Shown one piece after another: positions 1-11,760 of a stretch of 64,000 bases of DNA. Below the pieces are notes generated by a model. The model saw only the letters and a list, made by a program, of their open reading frames with translations, made no database searches and was not told where the DNA came from. Positions within the stretch are counted from its first letter, which is position 1. Each line of letters starts with the position of its first letter. A program made the translations under genes and the position numbers. Source of the stretch: Emmonsiellopsis sp. PD_33 (lineage: Eukaryota; Ascomycota; Eurotiomycetes; Onygenales; Ajellomycetaceae); the NCBI GenBank assembly GCA_032988165.1, contig JANTQF010000068.1, positions 1-64,000 of the forward strand, read 5' to 3'.

Positions 1-1138
1 CTCACCACCCTCGTCCCAGCATGCATACACCCCCCCAGAACCAAATTCCTCTTCTCCCCCCCCACCTCCTCAACCCTAACAACCTCCAACCTCCACACCC
101 CACCCCCAAGCCCCATCTCCGCCAGCACCTCCCCCCGCCCCCTCCCCGCCACCCGATGCACATACACCCGCACAACCTCATCATAGCTCCCCGTCAACAC
201 CACCGTCCCTTCCCCCGCGATGCTGAACAGGGGTAGAATCGCGGTGACGCCCGCGGTGTGGCTGCGGGCGCGGTCGTTGGTTTCTCTGGTTAGTGCTGGG
301 AAGGAGGAGGGGGAGGAGGGGGAGTCATGTTCGCTGGAGAACTCGCGGGTGCAGAGGGTGCCGAAGTCGTCGCCGGAGAAGAGGAGGGGGGAGTATTTGG
401 TGTCTGTGGTAGTGGGGCTGGGGTTGGGGTTGGGGTTGGGGATAGGGGCGGCGTGGAAGGCTGTGTACCAGACTTCTATTTCTTGTTGGGGGGGAAGGGT
501 TAGGGGGGTTAAGGTGTCTTGGGTGAATGATGGGTTGTTTTTTGGGGTAGGGGTTGTGACTATTGAGACTTCGCCGGTTGAGAAGCTGATGGCGAAACCG
601 TCTGTTTGGTTTTGGGTGGTTAGAGGGGTGGGAAGCCAGGAGAGGTGGAGGGCTGGGATGGTGGGGTCGTCGTGGACGGTTATGGTGCTTTGGTGGGTGA
701 TTAGGGGGGTTGGGGAGGGGGAGTTGGACTTTGGAAGTTCAAGACGGTAGAATGAGACGGAGGCAGCGCTTGTGGCGATTGCGAAGAGGGTTGGGTCTCT
801 GGGGGAGAAGTGAAGATCGAAGACGGCGTGTGGGAGCGGGAGGGTTTGGATTTGCGTGCTGTGTAGGTAGGGGTTAGTACATATCTATATATCATCTACT
901 TGGTATCTATATAGGGGTCTGCAACTTACAGATGACATGCTTCAGGGTCGAGTTTGAAGAGCTGTATGCTCCCCGTTTTAACCTGTTGCGGGCTCGACGA
1001 ATCCTCTGGCGTTGACTGGGAGAGGAGATATGTCCCGATTACAAGATAGTCTGGAGCCGCGGGACAGAATTCTAGACAGCTTGGAGGCTGGTCGAGGAAG
1101 ACGGTGGAGAGGGAATGGGGGGTCTGGATTTCCGCCAT
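1..1138 (-). CDS. DPH7: Diphthine methylesterase Dph7 (WD40), 5' part; runs off the left edge
   Basis: The gene is join(930..1138, 1..858) on the minus strand. The start is ATG at 1138 (MAEIQT...). At least 355 codons are visible and the 3' end lies outside the window. Seen: exon 1 and exon 2 join in phase to read LTQIQTLPLPHAVFDLHFSP; later come FSGDDFG (about residues 230-236), SHTAGVTAILPL (269-280), TGSYDEVVRVY (292-302) and CMHAGTRVV (347-355). These are blade motifs typical of Dph7/Rrt2. Known for the family: this cytosolic seven-bladed WD40 protein hydrolyses the methyl ester of methylated diphthine on eEF2, the step before final amidation in diphthamide synthesis. Odd points: a Pro-Asn dipeptide run near residue 205 and low-complexity Ser/Pro stretches. 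GC and codon use are normal, unlike everything to the right. The frame is intact, so this is probably a functional housekeeping gene. Confidence 0.9.
859..929 (-). other. DPH7: Intron 1 of DPH7
   Basis: This 71-bp intron is bounded by GTAAGT at the 5' splice site (minus strand, 929 downwards) and CACAG at the 3' site (ending at 859). A perfect TACTAAC branch point lies about 17 bases before the acceptor. Splicing joins CT|C, so the phase is 2 and the WD40 frame is kept. Without splicing the frame hits TAA directly after the exon 1 boundary. The branch point and short length are typical of Pezizomycotina. Confidence 0.9.
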
Positions 1139-1560
1139 TGGGGGAGGGTGCTGCGATGTTGTATGTATAGACCCGTTGGAACTTGAAGATCGCGATTTTA
1201 ATTCGAGTCAGTATGTCGAATTCAATTCCTAGGATCGTGTTTAAACATTATCTTGTTTTGTATGCGGGAACGTTTCGTTTCTCTAATGAAGATATGACGT
1301 TCAAAAGGGAAATAACTCTAAATATTTTTTCAAGGTTGGCCCGCATGTCTTGGCTGAAGAACCAGAACCTTTCACTATGATTTTATTTGTTAACTAACTT
1401 TAACGAACCCAGAACCAAATCCTTGTTGAAGCCGAGCCCGGACGGAATTGTTGGCTGTACGCCTCCGGCCTCCCAATTGGGTGTAGCATGCTTATGTGAT
1501 CACATGGTAGATAGATTCTTGCTAGTGTAGCAATATAAGAGATCTTCAACCTTCCCACAG
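1139..1560. promoter_or_regulatory. DPH7 upstream region and GC-to-AT isochore boundary
   Basis: This non-coding stretch lies between the DPH7 start and the AT-rich block. CpGs are still present up to about 1,465 (for example in GCCGAGCCCGGACGG near 1,431-1,445) and then almost vanish. It should hold the DPH7 promoter, but no specific factor site can be assigned. One small plus-strand frame (1,183-1,380) has no recognisable product and is probably chance. Confidence 0.55.
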
Positions 1561-1820
1561 GTTATAGCCTGAAGAGCATGTTTTTATTAAAAACTGCTGT
1601 GATTAAGACTGAAAGGTTCATCCAACTTGAATATCTCATTGAATCTATAGTATGATATTTAATTATCTGAAATTTACACATCTTTTGTATTTTTCACACT
1701 CATTTTATAATTTCTCATAATATGAAAATTTTTTTGAACTGTGTGAATAATTTTTTGAACATCCTGCAGGCATGTTATTAATAGATTTTTTAGACTATGA
1801 TTACCTCAGTAATATATAGA

Positions 1821-2447
1821 ATGCTTGATGATATATTAGATACTCTCTAATTAGTAGATATCTCTAGTGCTTATCACATTATTTTAGCTTACTCTCTAGT
1901 AAGCTATAAGGCCATCAAGCCTAACATTTAGACTATAAAATCTATATATCTAAATGTGCAGGCCTTTAGATCTATCTACTCTAATTCTATAAGAACTATA
2001 GATAGTAATATAAGTTATATATAACTACTAGATTAATTATATAGTATATCTGTAAATTTAAATACTACTATCATTATAATATAAAGTACTCTTATAAAAA
2101 TAATAGCTTATCTCTTTATTTTTATTAAAGTTACTCAGATGATCTCTCTGTAGCCTACTATTCTTTATAATATTACTAGAAAGAAATTATATGAGTATTA
2201 AAAGAAAATATAATAAGCAATTAAAACTAAAGATATTATTACTTTTAATGATATAAACTATAAGTTTTAATATATTAAGATTCTTATAAATACTAAAGTT
2301 ATTAGTATAATTAACATTTTATTGAAGAATTAATATGAGAGTATATCAGCAAAAAAATTTTTTTGCTCTGCTTTAGCATACTAAATCATGTAGCTTGCAT
2401 ATTAAAAGTATTTAAGTCAGCTCCAGGCTGACTCTGAATTAGCATGA
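1821..2447 (+). pseudogene. Fossil ORF of 208 codons, unrecognised
   Basis: From ATG 1821 to TGA 2445-2447 one frame is kept without indels, interrupted by about 14 in-frame stops. I could find only TAA and TAG among them, as expected from CAA/CAG glutamine codons changed C to T. The residues between stops look protein-like (hydrophobic and Lys/Ile/Ser/Tyr patterned). I do not recognise the family. It sits just inside the AT-rich block next to DPH7 and is probably a mutated transposon gene or a captured gene. It cannot be expressed as a full-length protein. Confidence 0.5.
2349..2366. repeat. Perfect 18-bp palindrome, A7T7 core
   Basis: GCAAAAAAATTTTTTTGC reads the same on both strands. It lies within the 3' part of the 208-codon fossil frame. 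A related A-rich string, also following 'gtatatca', occurs near 3,328. It may be a remnant of a transposon end or simply composition. Confidence 0.4.
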
Positions 2448-2566
2448 AAATCATAATCTTACTCCTATAGTCTTCAGACTTTAAGTGATCCACATGTGGG
2501 CCTCACACCCCTCTAATATTATATGGGATGTTAACTGTCTCTATATTACCTCAGAGTAATCTTATA

Positions 2567-2704
2567 TATGAAGGGAGAACCCTGATGCATCTCATACATG
2601 CCTTATTATGTATTCTTTCTTGATGTTAGTGTATGTATGAAGGGAGAACCCTGATGCATCTCATACATACCTTATTACATATTCTTTCTTAATGTTAGTA
2701 TAGG
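2567..2704. repeat. Two tandem copies of a 69-bp unit
   Basis: Units 2567-2635 and 2636-2704 start with TATGAAGGGAGAACCCTGAT and differ only by a few C/T or G/A changes. A degraded third copy (AAGGCAAGGCTCTGATAGAT) may follow. No gene is visible. Confidence 0.8.
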
Positions 2705-3600
2705 TTAGAAGGCAAGGCTCTGATAGATTATATATATATATATAATTAATTATGTATGTAATTATTATTACTACATTATATAAATATATTATTATTAACT
2801 AACTATTTTATTTACTTCATGCATCTAGATTTCATATAACCTTACATCTTTATCTATTAGCATGCCTCATACATTGTAATAAGCTAACTATCTTCACAGT
2901 CATTTATACTATTATTCTGATTGCAAGTTTATAGTAATAAATCTAAGTGAGCTAATCTTACTATTCTTTACTCTTACCACTATCATTCACTATCATCACT
3001 ATTATTAGCTATTATCTCCATTATTTACTTGCACTGTCATCATTGATCATCTGCTATTATTTACTATTATTACCTATCAACCTTATTAGAGCCATTCACA
3101 CTGTGAAACACAGATATAATAGAATATAATATCTGATAACATCTCATGAAATGTAAATATACTTCATTCACTAGCAAAATTACCCATTTAATAGCTTAAA
3201 CAGAAAGTAGGTCATTCAGATATCTAGTTTTCTTTTTATAGCCTTCCTCTCTAAGGCTCTGAGTAGGTTATAGAGTAAGATTACTTTGATCAGTACACTT
3301 TCATATCTCATTAGAAATATAAAAGTATATCAATCAAAAAAATCTCACCTCTGAACTCACTCTGAGCTGACTCTATTTCTAGGCATAAGTTATAATATAT
3401 TAAGCTGGGAAACTATGTAGGGGTCAACCATCTAAGAGAGGATTAAAATTAATGATAATAATAGTCATTATTGATTGTCCACTGTCATCATTATATGCTA
3501 TTACTGTCATTATTGATAGTTATTACTATTATTTACTGTTACTATTATTATTAATAATCTTACAGGCACAGGCATGCATCACACATTACTTTGAAAGATA
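2705..3600. repeat. AT-rich spacer with degenerate ATT/TCA triplet tracts
   Basis: Stretches near 2,950-3,080 and 3,440-3,570 are built from interleaved TATTATT, CTATCATC and TTACTATT blocks and look like a decayed minisatellite. The rest (2,705-2,940 and 3,080-3,430) shows no coding pattern or recognised element. Confidence 0.45.
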
Positions 3601-3602
3601 TT

Positions 3603-3895
3603 AGGAAGCTCAGATAGTATGCTACAAAGTGAGGATAAGAAAAAGAGCCATCTAAATAGCATGTTATAAAGTAAGAGTAAGAAAAAGATAGTATATTATA
3701 AAGTAAGAGTAAGAAAAAGAGCCACCTAAACAGCATATCATGAAGTGAGGGTAAGAAAAAGATAGTATATCATGAAGTGAGAGTAAGAAAAAGAGCTATC
3801 TAGATAGTATATCATGAAGTAAGAGTAAGAAAAAGAGCTGTCTGGATAGCATGCTATAAAGTGAGAATAAAAAAAAGAGTTATTAAAAAGAAGTA
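3603..3895. repeat. Minisatellite, mixed 42-bp and 32-bp units
   Basis: About seven units end in a (T)AAGAAAAAGA block. The long units read GAGCCACCTAAACAGCATAT then CATGAAGTGAGGGTAAG; the short units lack the first ten bases. Variation between units is almost entirely C/T and G/A, so the array was mutated after it expanded. Confidence 0.85.
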
Positions 3896-3924
3896 GAAAG
3901 AGTTACAGAAAGAAATAAAGCCTA

Positions 3925-4800
3925 TTTTTTAATAATAATAGCTATTATTATTAGTTGTCTGCTATCATTATTATGTGTTATTATTATTATTATTAGTAGT
4001 TATTATCATTATTTGCTGTTACTATCATTATTAATTGTCTTATAGATGCAGATGTGCACCTTATATTACATTGAATTATCTTTATTATCTATTGCTACTA
4101 TTATATGCTGTTGCTGTCATTATTGATTGTCTCATAGACACAGATGTATACTACATGTTATATTGAATTGTCTTTGTTATTTACTGCTACTATTATGTGC
4201 TGTTACTGTTATTATTAATAGTTATTACTATTATTTATTATTGCTATCATTATTAGTCATCTTATGAGTATAGGTATATGCTGTATGTTGCTTTGAATTG
4301 TCTTTATTATTATCTATCAGAGTGAGACATAAAATCTCAAGCAGCAAGATACCTAATTATCATTTAAAAGGCTAATAACCTTAATCTTATGCCTGCCATG
4401 ATTTAGTGTAAAGGTAACTTCAACATTAGAATCCTCTTTTTTAATAGATAAATTACTGGCCTCTCAGCTCTTTTTGTGTTTTGAAGTTTGAATCATAAAT
4501 GAAGTAGTATTACTTCTTTTGTGCTTAACTGTCTGTGCATATTCCTACTTAACTATTACCTTATACTAGTTGTAGATTATATACTAGGATTTTTTTGAAC
4601 AATCTAGCATCTATGACTGACAGCAAACTTTTCACCTGGAAATATTTACTATTGCTGTCATTATTAGCTATTAGCTGCTGCCACTATATACTATTACTAT
4701 TATAATTTGTAGTTAGCTGTTATTACCATTATTTGCTATTACTATCATTATTAGCTATTAGCTATTATCATCTTTATTTGCCCTTGCTGCCATACACCAA
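3925..4800. repeat. Degenerate triplet-rich minisatellite tracts
   Basis: 3,925-4,325 repeats a roughly 110-bp pattern (CTGTTACTGTTATTATTAAT, TTATCTGCTACTATTAT, then an ATAGAYRCAGATGTRYAC segment). 4,640-4,790 repeats the same triplet style. 4,326-4,640 shows no coding pattern that I can name. Confidence 0.5.
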
Positions 4801-4949
4801 ATAAAGATATAAAAGTTAAGCTAATATAATTCTATAATCCCATGAATGAACTAACAACTCAATGCCAACACTAATAATGTGAAGAGATAGTGACTTAAAA
4901 TTCAAAAGAGGAAATAAATTAGTAGTAAATGAGAATAAAATAAAATTCA

Positions 4950-5425
4950 TATAAAGGATAAGTAGTATATAGACATGTAGAGAACATCAGAATTAATAAA
5001 GATGATTAAAGAAACTATCAAAATAATAGTTAATCTCATATAATTAGTGATTATAGGCCTTAAACTCAGAGATCAACTAAGTAGATATAGTAGGTAAAAT
5101 GGAGACAGGCTATATCAATACAGCTAATAGAGCTATCTCATGCATCCACCTGAATAGGATCCCAAATAACCACTGAAGGTAGCAAGAAAATAGAAGGACT
5201 GAAGGCCAGATAGAGTCTAGAAGATAGTGGAAGATGCTCATTAGAATGAGAGATAAATATAGTGATAGTGTAGAAGCAAGATATATATAGTGAAGAGGTA
5301 GAAGATGTAGAATGATGAGAATAGAATAAAAAGAGAAGATTAGAGTAGAGAGATTAAACTAAATAATTTACTATGTAACTAAAAGATAGTAAGTAAAACT
5401 ATGCTAAAATACTCAGATTTTCCTC
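4950..5425 (-). repeat. Left arm of a 12-kb-spaced inverted repeat
   Basis: Read on the minus strand this segment matches 17,585-18,245 on the plus strand. Shared strings include TAGTCCTTCTATTTTCTT-like and GGTTATTTGGGATCCT blocks, then GCTGTATTGATA/GCTGTGCTGATA with GCCTGTCTC, and finally TATGAGAT(T/G)AACTATTATTTT. Similarity fades near 5,420 on the inner side and below 4,950 on the outer side. It could be one long terminal inverted repeat of the Plavaka-like element between the arms, or one of two inverted copies of another repeat. Confidence 0.65.
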
Positions 5426-5461
5426 ACTACTAATAGTATTCTGCAATTCAACTCACTTCAT

Positions 5462-5945
5462 ATATATTTAGTAGTTAGCTGTCATTGCCATTATTTACTA
5501 TTACTACTATAATTAGCAGTTATTATCATTATTTGCTATTACTGTTATTATTAGCTGTTAGCTGTTGGTCACTACCATTATAGGCTATTACTATTATAGT
5601 TAGTAGTTAGCTATTATTACTATTATTTGCTATTACTATCATTATTAGCTGTTAGCTGTTAGCTACTATCATTATATGCTATTACTATTATAGTTAGTAG
5701 TCAGCTGTTGTTATCATTATTTGCCATTACTATTATTATTAGCTATTAGCTGTTAGCTACCATCATTATATGCTATTACTATTATAATTAGTAGTTAGCT
5801 GTTGTTGCTATTATTTATTATTACTATTATTATTAGCTGTTAGCTGTTGGCCACCATCATTATGTATCATTATTATTATAGTTAGTAATCAGCTGTTATT
5901 ACTATTATTTACTGTTACTACTATCATTTCTAATTAGCCTTCATT
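5462..5945. repeat. Minisatellite, about 94-bp unit, about five copies
   Basis: Units contain AGCTGTTAGCTACTATCATT, ATGCTATTACTATTATAGTT and TTATCATTATTTGC blocks. The array abuts the inner end of the left inverted arm. Variation is mainly C/T. Confidence 0.75.
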
Positions 5946-6385
5946 ATTACTGCTATTACTGCTATTATTTGCTATCACTTAAGTATAATGTTTAATACTT
6001 AAATTATCTCTTCCTTGAAGTCAAGGGGTGTATCAGCATTAGAGGATGCTAAATACTCAAGAAGTGATGCAACATTAAGGACACCCACTGAGAGAACTCA
6101 GACTTAATAGATTTAAGCATTCAGAATAGATTTATCTTTATTATTCTAGTAATATATGATTAAGAATGCTATCTTCTCATCTATATTGCTAAGAGCTATT
6201 TTATAAACTAATATAACTTTATAGTCTGTGGTAATATGATCTTTTATATTATTAAAATTTTTCTTCAATATCATCTTATGCATCTATTTCAGCTTTCTGC
6301 CAGAAGATAACTCTTTTAGTGATTCTTATTTACCATTTAGAACCCTATTTGAATCAGATGCCTTCAGTGCTGATGCTGATGCTAT

Positions 6386-6691
6386 TTGACTCTGACATGC
6401 CAGCATTATTATTACTATTAGAGTTATATTATAGGTTCTGATGGTTGCTGATAGTGAAGTTATAGCTACTGATATTTCCTCTATATTTAGAAATGCTCTT
6501 CATGTGATTATTATGATCTAGAAGGCAGAAGGTTCTCATTAAGTAGAGTAGGTTATTATTTCTATATTGCTTGACTTTAACATGTCAGTATCATTATTGC
6601 TATTAGAGTCATATTATAGGTCCTAGTAGTTACTGATAGTAGAGTTATAACTACTGATATTTCCTTTATATTTAGAAATGCTCTTCATGTG
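6386..6691. repeat. Pair of 121-bp direct repeats 185 bp apart
   Basis: 6386-6506 and 6571-6691 match from TTGACTYTRACATGYCAG to CTCTTCATGTG, with C/T and G/A changes only. The spacer is 64 bp. No protein frame was recognised in 5,945-7,150. Confidence 0.75.
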
Positions 6692-7149
6692 GGTACTATA
6701 ACATAAAGCCTAAGGAAGTAGGTTTCTTATATTACTTCTCAATCTTCTGAATTTTGATAGCACTATGAAAGCTATCATATCCTGTATATTAATACTATTA
6801 TTAGCTGTCACTTTCATTATTAGCTATCATCTCAATTATTCACTATTAGAGCCACTCTATTTACTCTGTTAATTAATTAGGTGAATTCAAAGAGTAGTAT
6901 TTCTATAACTTACTTGTTAAATCATCATCCTCCTGTGCCTGCCTTTCTCAGCCTCTTTTCCCATATATTCACCTGCTTTCTTGCCAAACTCATAAAGTTA
7001 GAATGATAGATAGTATTATATTGATCCTAATTAATATAATAATTGATGAAGTATATTAACTGTTGATTCTACTTTAATGAGAAAAACTTTAAAATTATAT
7101 AGACACTTTGAACCACATATTCTAAAGAGTAGAATCATTAGTTAGTCAG

Positions 7150-10123
7150 ATACTATCTTTAATTTATCTAACTCAGAGCAGGCTTCTTAATTTTAAGTAT
7201 ACTAGTAATCTCATGTGGAAGTCCAGTTGATCCTCTATGAAGCTGGAAAACATTGATGAAGATATCTATATATATAATACTTTATAAAGAATTCTTATTA
7301 TAGATCTTCTGTGTATGATCTTTGACTGTAAGAATGACCTCAAAATGTTTAACTCTCTATTCATTCATAAGAGACTGTTGATCTGTCTTCTTCTTCTAAA
7401 CTCAGATATGATTCTTATGCTAGTTTTCCTCTTCCTTCCACTTGAAACTACATTTAATTAGCTCCTATTTCAGTCTATCTTCTTTTACTGGCTCATATTT
7501 ATCAATTCACCAACAGAATATTAATCTGTGAAGCTACATAACATACTCATCTACCCATGAAGAATCTGACTCTAGATGATTAATTATAGTTTTAGAGCTC
7601 TCTATATCATCATGTTTCTTTCACATCTCCCACATAAATACTGTAAATATCTCCTGAAGATCATCTAACTATAGTTGCTGATATAGACTCTTAAAGTGTA
7701 TCTTATCTTATGAAAGACTCTCTCTCTTTACTTTCTTATACTTATAGGCCACTAGATTAAGAGTCATGCTGGGCTTGCTGACCTTGGCATCAATGAGAGT
7801 GTCAAGTTTGCTTGGAGAACTGGCTGTTTGCATGTAGGCCTTGATGCTGTGCTGAAGGGTCTGACAGTTAACTTAATATATAATATATCTAATAATTTAG
7901 ACCTTAAATTTATTATGCTCATTATGCTTATTTATTTAACTAAATAGCTTCTTCACTAAATATTTATGAGTACTCTCTGAGCTACTTGTATCTACATCAT
8001 TAGTAGTCCCCATTAATTGAATAAAATCAACATAGTGTTGAATAACATGGAACTTCAGGAAGCTAAAATGGCTGTCCTTTTGATATTTACTGAAGACATA
8101 CTTTAACTTATTAATTTAATATAGTGTAGTTTTCATGTACTTTAGAGTTTCATCATCATAAGATTGATAGTCAGCAAGCATTTAGAAGTTCATAATTGTC
8201 TGTAAAAAAAGAATTATAGTATCTACCTCCAGACCTTTAATTAAGGGTGTAATGGCAGGAATTAGTTGTTGCATCAGAGTCTCCTATTTGATCTTAATTC
8301 ATTACTTAACCTCACTAAAGTTCTTTTGAAATATCTTTAGCTCAGTAAATTTGGAAACCAGCTTCAACTACTCATCTAGTTACTTTATACTATCTAAATC
8401 CTCTATTAATATAATCATTGTAGAATTAGTCTGTCTTCTCTTGCAAATAGTATTCTTTAGGTGCTGTCTATATTAGGTTAGCAGATGATCAAGCAACCCT
8501 TTAAGCAACTAATATAGGGAATTAAGCATCATTGCTGCATGAATATTGATGAATTTATGACTCTAAATAAAGTTAGATACAGAGTAAACACTCATATTAG
8601 TGTTAATTTCATCTCTTTCTAGTTGTTGAATGATATCTTTTATATATTTATATATTTATAATGACTATCTGATTCATAGATTCTTATGTTCTTTGAGGAG
8701 AATCTAGCATATCATACAGTGTGAGTTACTCTTAACTCCTATAAGAATGATCTATTCTTCATAGTTAGCTATTAATTCAGTAATGATGAGAAAATACTTC
8801 CAGTAGCATTTATTAGTATAAAGAATGATAGTACTATTAACTGAAAGTTTTTCAATGGCTTGTGAAGCTATCAGCTTTATTTCCAATATATTACTTAAGA
8901 CTCTTTAGGATGACTCACATTTAAAAATCTATTTCATAACTGTATGATAGATAGTTACTTTCATATTCTGATCCTTCTTTATTTTGATAATGGGCAGAAA
9001 CCTAATCAAGATCAAACTAGAGATATCTTATTTTTGTCACATATGACTATTTAGATTCCTAATTGTCATATAAATTGGCCAGGCAGATAAATCACTATAA
9101 TATTAAGTTAGAACTATCTTATTAATAATAATAAGTAATAATACAACTGTGACTTCATTCTTAAGTTTCTTCTGGATGTTCTACTACCAATCTGCAGTGT
9201 ATATCTCAGTGTATACTCAATGATTCTTTTGATTGAATACTCATATGGGTGCATAGGTAAGATGTTTCTTGAAAGCTTTATATCTAAGTAGAAAGGAGAT
9301 AACAGATAGAACATCCTAATAGTAGAACTAGTATTTATTAGTAGAACTATTATTAATTGTGCTATCTACTATTATGATCTCTACTCTTTAATTCCCTATT
9401 AGTATTTCCTGTTTAATAGCATCAAGCTTGCATTGCCATTCATTTGCACTACTAAAGCTCAACTAGTTGCTCCAAGTTTTCAATGTAGGGGTTTTAAATC
9501 AGGCAGTTACATCTCTCTTTATTATCTGATTATTATTGAAGTACATTGCCAAGTCAAAGTCTTATTTATTTTTGAAGGGATAGAAGATGTTATTCTATAT
9601 CTATCTGTTTAGAGGTGAAGGTAGACCTGATGTTATTACCAGTAATATTCTGACTAAGTATTCTAACTCTTACTTATAGGTAACTATCTGTACTGTAGTT
9701 GCACTGAGGCAGCTCTTCTGTACTGAGAATAATGATATAATAACTATAAATTCAGATGATTATAGCCCTGCCTGCATGTTTAAGGGCTCTGCTGAAGATT
9801 TAGAATTCATTAATATAATCATATTATTATCTCCATTAATTTGCAGTACATCATTAGAAGGGTTGGAGTCAACTAGCAATTAATATTAATTACTACCTGA
9901 CATTAAATAACAGTTTAAACTTACCTTACATATAGACAGCTCTATCATCTTCTTGTGTCTCTCCTCTCTAAATGTTATTTATAATAGATTTCAAGTCAAT
10001 CTGAATGTGTTTTCTGCAGCAATGGGACTCATATTGACTAAGTTCACTTAGATTTGATATTATAAATCTGCAATCATCATAAGAGTATAGGTGTCTATCA
10101 GCAGTTTGTTTTTTATGTGTCAT
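7150..10123 (-). pseudogene. Plavaka-like (CACTA/CMC) transposase fossil
   Basis: A protein can be followed on the minus strand with frequent in-frame stops, mostly at Gln positions. An ATG at 10123 precedes a degenerate C2H2-like finger (YDDCRF...LSELSQYESHCCRKH). Next comes a PFKNKxDFDLAMYF block (about 9,590). Then YSDLSAWPIYMTIRNL and an NSHCMIC cysteine cluster (about 9,080-8,710), HKFINIHAAMMLNSLYQLLK (about 8,540), and FHVIQHYVDFIQLMGTT followed by DTSSSESTHKYLVKKLF (about 8,070-7,960). This order (zinc finger, WxLA region, CxxC, then HYxxxI-G-D-T-SE-HK) matches my knowledge of fungal Plavaka transposases, which cut and paste large CACTA-type elements. The copy is inactivated by stops. 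The partner ORF lies upstream on the same strand. Confidence 0.75.
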
Positions 10124-10224
10124 ATTTATAATCTGAAGTAATCTCTATATGTATAGAAAAATTAATATAAAATGGCTGATGAAACTTCAAATCACAACAT
10201 TCAGTAAGTAGTAACTAATAACCT

Positions 10225-10550
10225 CTATTAATATAAATATTGTAAATCATATGGTGTCAATCAACTACTAATTTTGTGACTATAAATATTAGACTGCTAA
10301 ATTTGCAAGTCATGTGATGCTAATCAACTACCAAATTTGTAACTATAAATGTTAGACTGCTAAATTTATGAGTCATATGATGCTAACTAACTGCTAAATT
10401 TGTGATCATAAATGTTAGACTGCTAAATTTATGAGTTATGTGATGCCAATCAACTGTGAATGTTAGACTACTAAATTTGTGAGTCATATGATGCCAATCA
10501 ACTGTGAATATTGGACTGCCAAATTTGTGAGTTATCAATCAACTGTGAAG
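10225..10550. repeat. Minisatellite, 63-bp unit with shortened later units
   Basis: Full 63-bp units run GTGACTATAAATATTAGACT, GCTAAATTTG..., GTCATGTGATGCTAATCAAC. Units after about 10,440 lose about 15 bp. The array lies between the transposase fossil and its partner ORF, where a CACTA-type element could carry repeats. Confidence 0.8.
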
Positions 10551-11673
10551 GTTTTTGAACTACTAACATTGCAAATCATGTTGGGCTGTGAATATTAGCC
10601 AGGGTAGAGTGCTATAAAAGCATATAATTTAGGGTGGAGTATTTAAAGGATAATTCTAATAAATGAAAAGACAAGATGACTGTTATTATTACTTTGCAGC
10701 TATTAAATACAAAATCTAACTCTAACTGGTTTCTAACCCTATCTGCCTTGCAGTTACAGTAGATGCTTTAGCATTATATATTATTCTTTTAATATTAAAT
10801 ATCATGCTAGATTCATTACATCCTCTCTCTGCTGCTTTCTCTATACTAATCAATCAAGCAACTTATCTGATGCTTGTATAGCTATATCATTAAACTTCTA
10901 CTGCAAGTTCTAACAGTCAATAATTTCCTCTTCAAGCTTCAGATCTCCATAGATTAACTAGTAGCAATAAATATAGTTATTTTTCTAGCTTATTTAAGTA
11001 ATCTAGTTTATAGCCTGTTATTTATTGGTCTGCAGCCATTTGAGGGCCATCAGAATCAGATTGTAGGCTCTGACAAGTATGAATCCTTGAGTAAGAATTA
11101 TTAGAGTAATGATGATGATAAGTAGAGTTTTCCTATCACTATGATTTAATGGTACCTTATTAAAGTTGAATGCATCAATTAGATCTTATCTGTTTGTGGG
11201 CTTTACAGACCCATATAGTGCCACAACAGGATAATCCAGTTTCTTGAGATACTAGAATTTAGTTAGCTTGCACTGTTATACTATGTAAATTCAAGAGGAG
11301 TAAGTAAATATACCTCTTCCAAAATAGCAATAATAGCAGGGCCAGAGACAATTATCACTAATTTCTTCATATAGTTATTATAATCTTCAGATATTAACAG
11401 TTCAGCCAGCTTCTTTTCAACATACTACACCTTTTCACCCTTAACCAGCTGGGTAAGAAAGGGGGTGTAGGGCATAGGAGATAATTAAGGTTTCTTTTTT
11501 AATTGAGGAGTTCATCTACCCTTCTTGAGTTTCTTCTTAGTGAAATGAAACCCCTTAATAACTCTATCTTCAAAGTACTCTGAGTCTAAATCCTTAGAGT
11601 CCTCATTTTCATCTCTATATTCTGACTTATCTTCACTGGAATCCTCATCCTCCACATTCTTATGATCATTATT

Positions 11674-11760
11674 GTTTTGGGATTCAACATTGTTTTGGAA
11701 TTTAATGTTATTTTAGGATTTAACATTGTTTTGAGATTTAATGTTATTTTGAGATTGAAT
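11674..11760. repeat. 18-bp tandem repeat, about five units
   Basis: Units read TTTTGGGATTCAACATTG with C/T and G/A variants. On the minus strand they encode SQNNIK/SQNNVK hexapeptides inside the long fossil ORF. The same motif recurs at 13.50, 14.29, 15.43 and 16.75 kb. Confidence 0.8.

Noticed and set aside
420..440. Telomere-like TTGGGG repeats
   Set aside because: They fall in frame in DPH7 exon 2, where the minus strand encodes a Pro-Asn run. Fungal telomeres are usually TTAGGG, and the repeats are internal and short.
220..750. 176-codon plus-strand open frame
   Set aside because: It is antisense to DPH7 exon 2, whose conserved WD40 motifs on the other strand explain the openness.
10225..10550. 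CRISPR-like array
   Set aside because: The 63-bp units are contiguous tandem repeats without unique spacers, and the genome is fungal.
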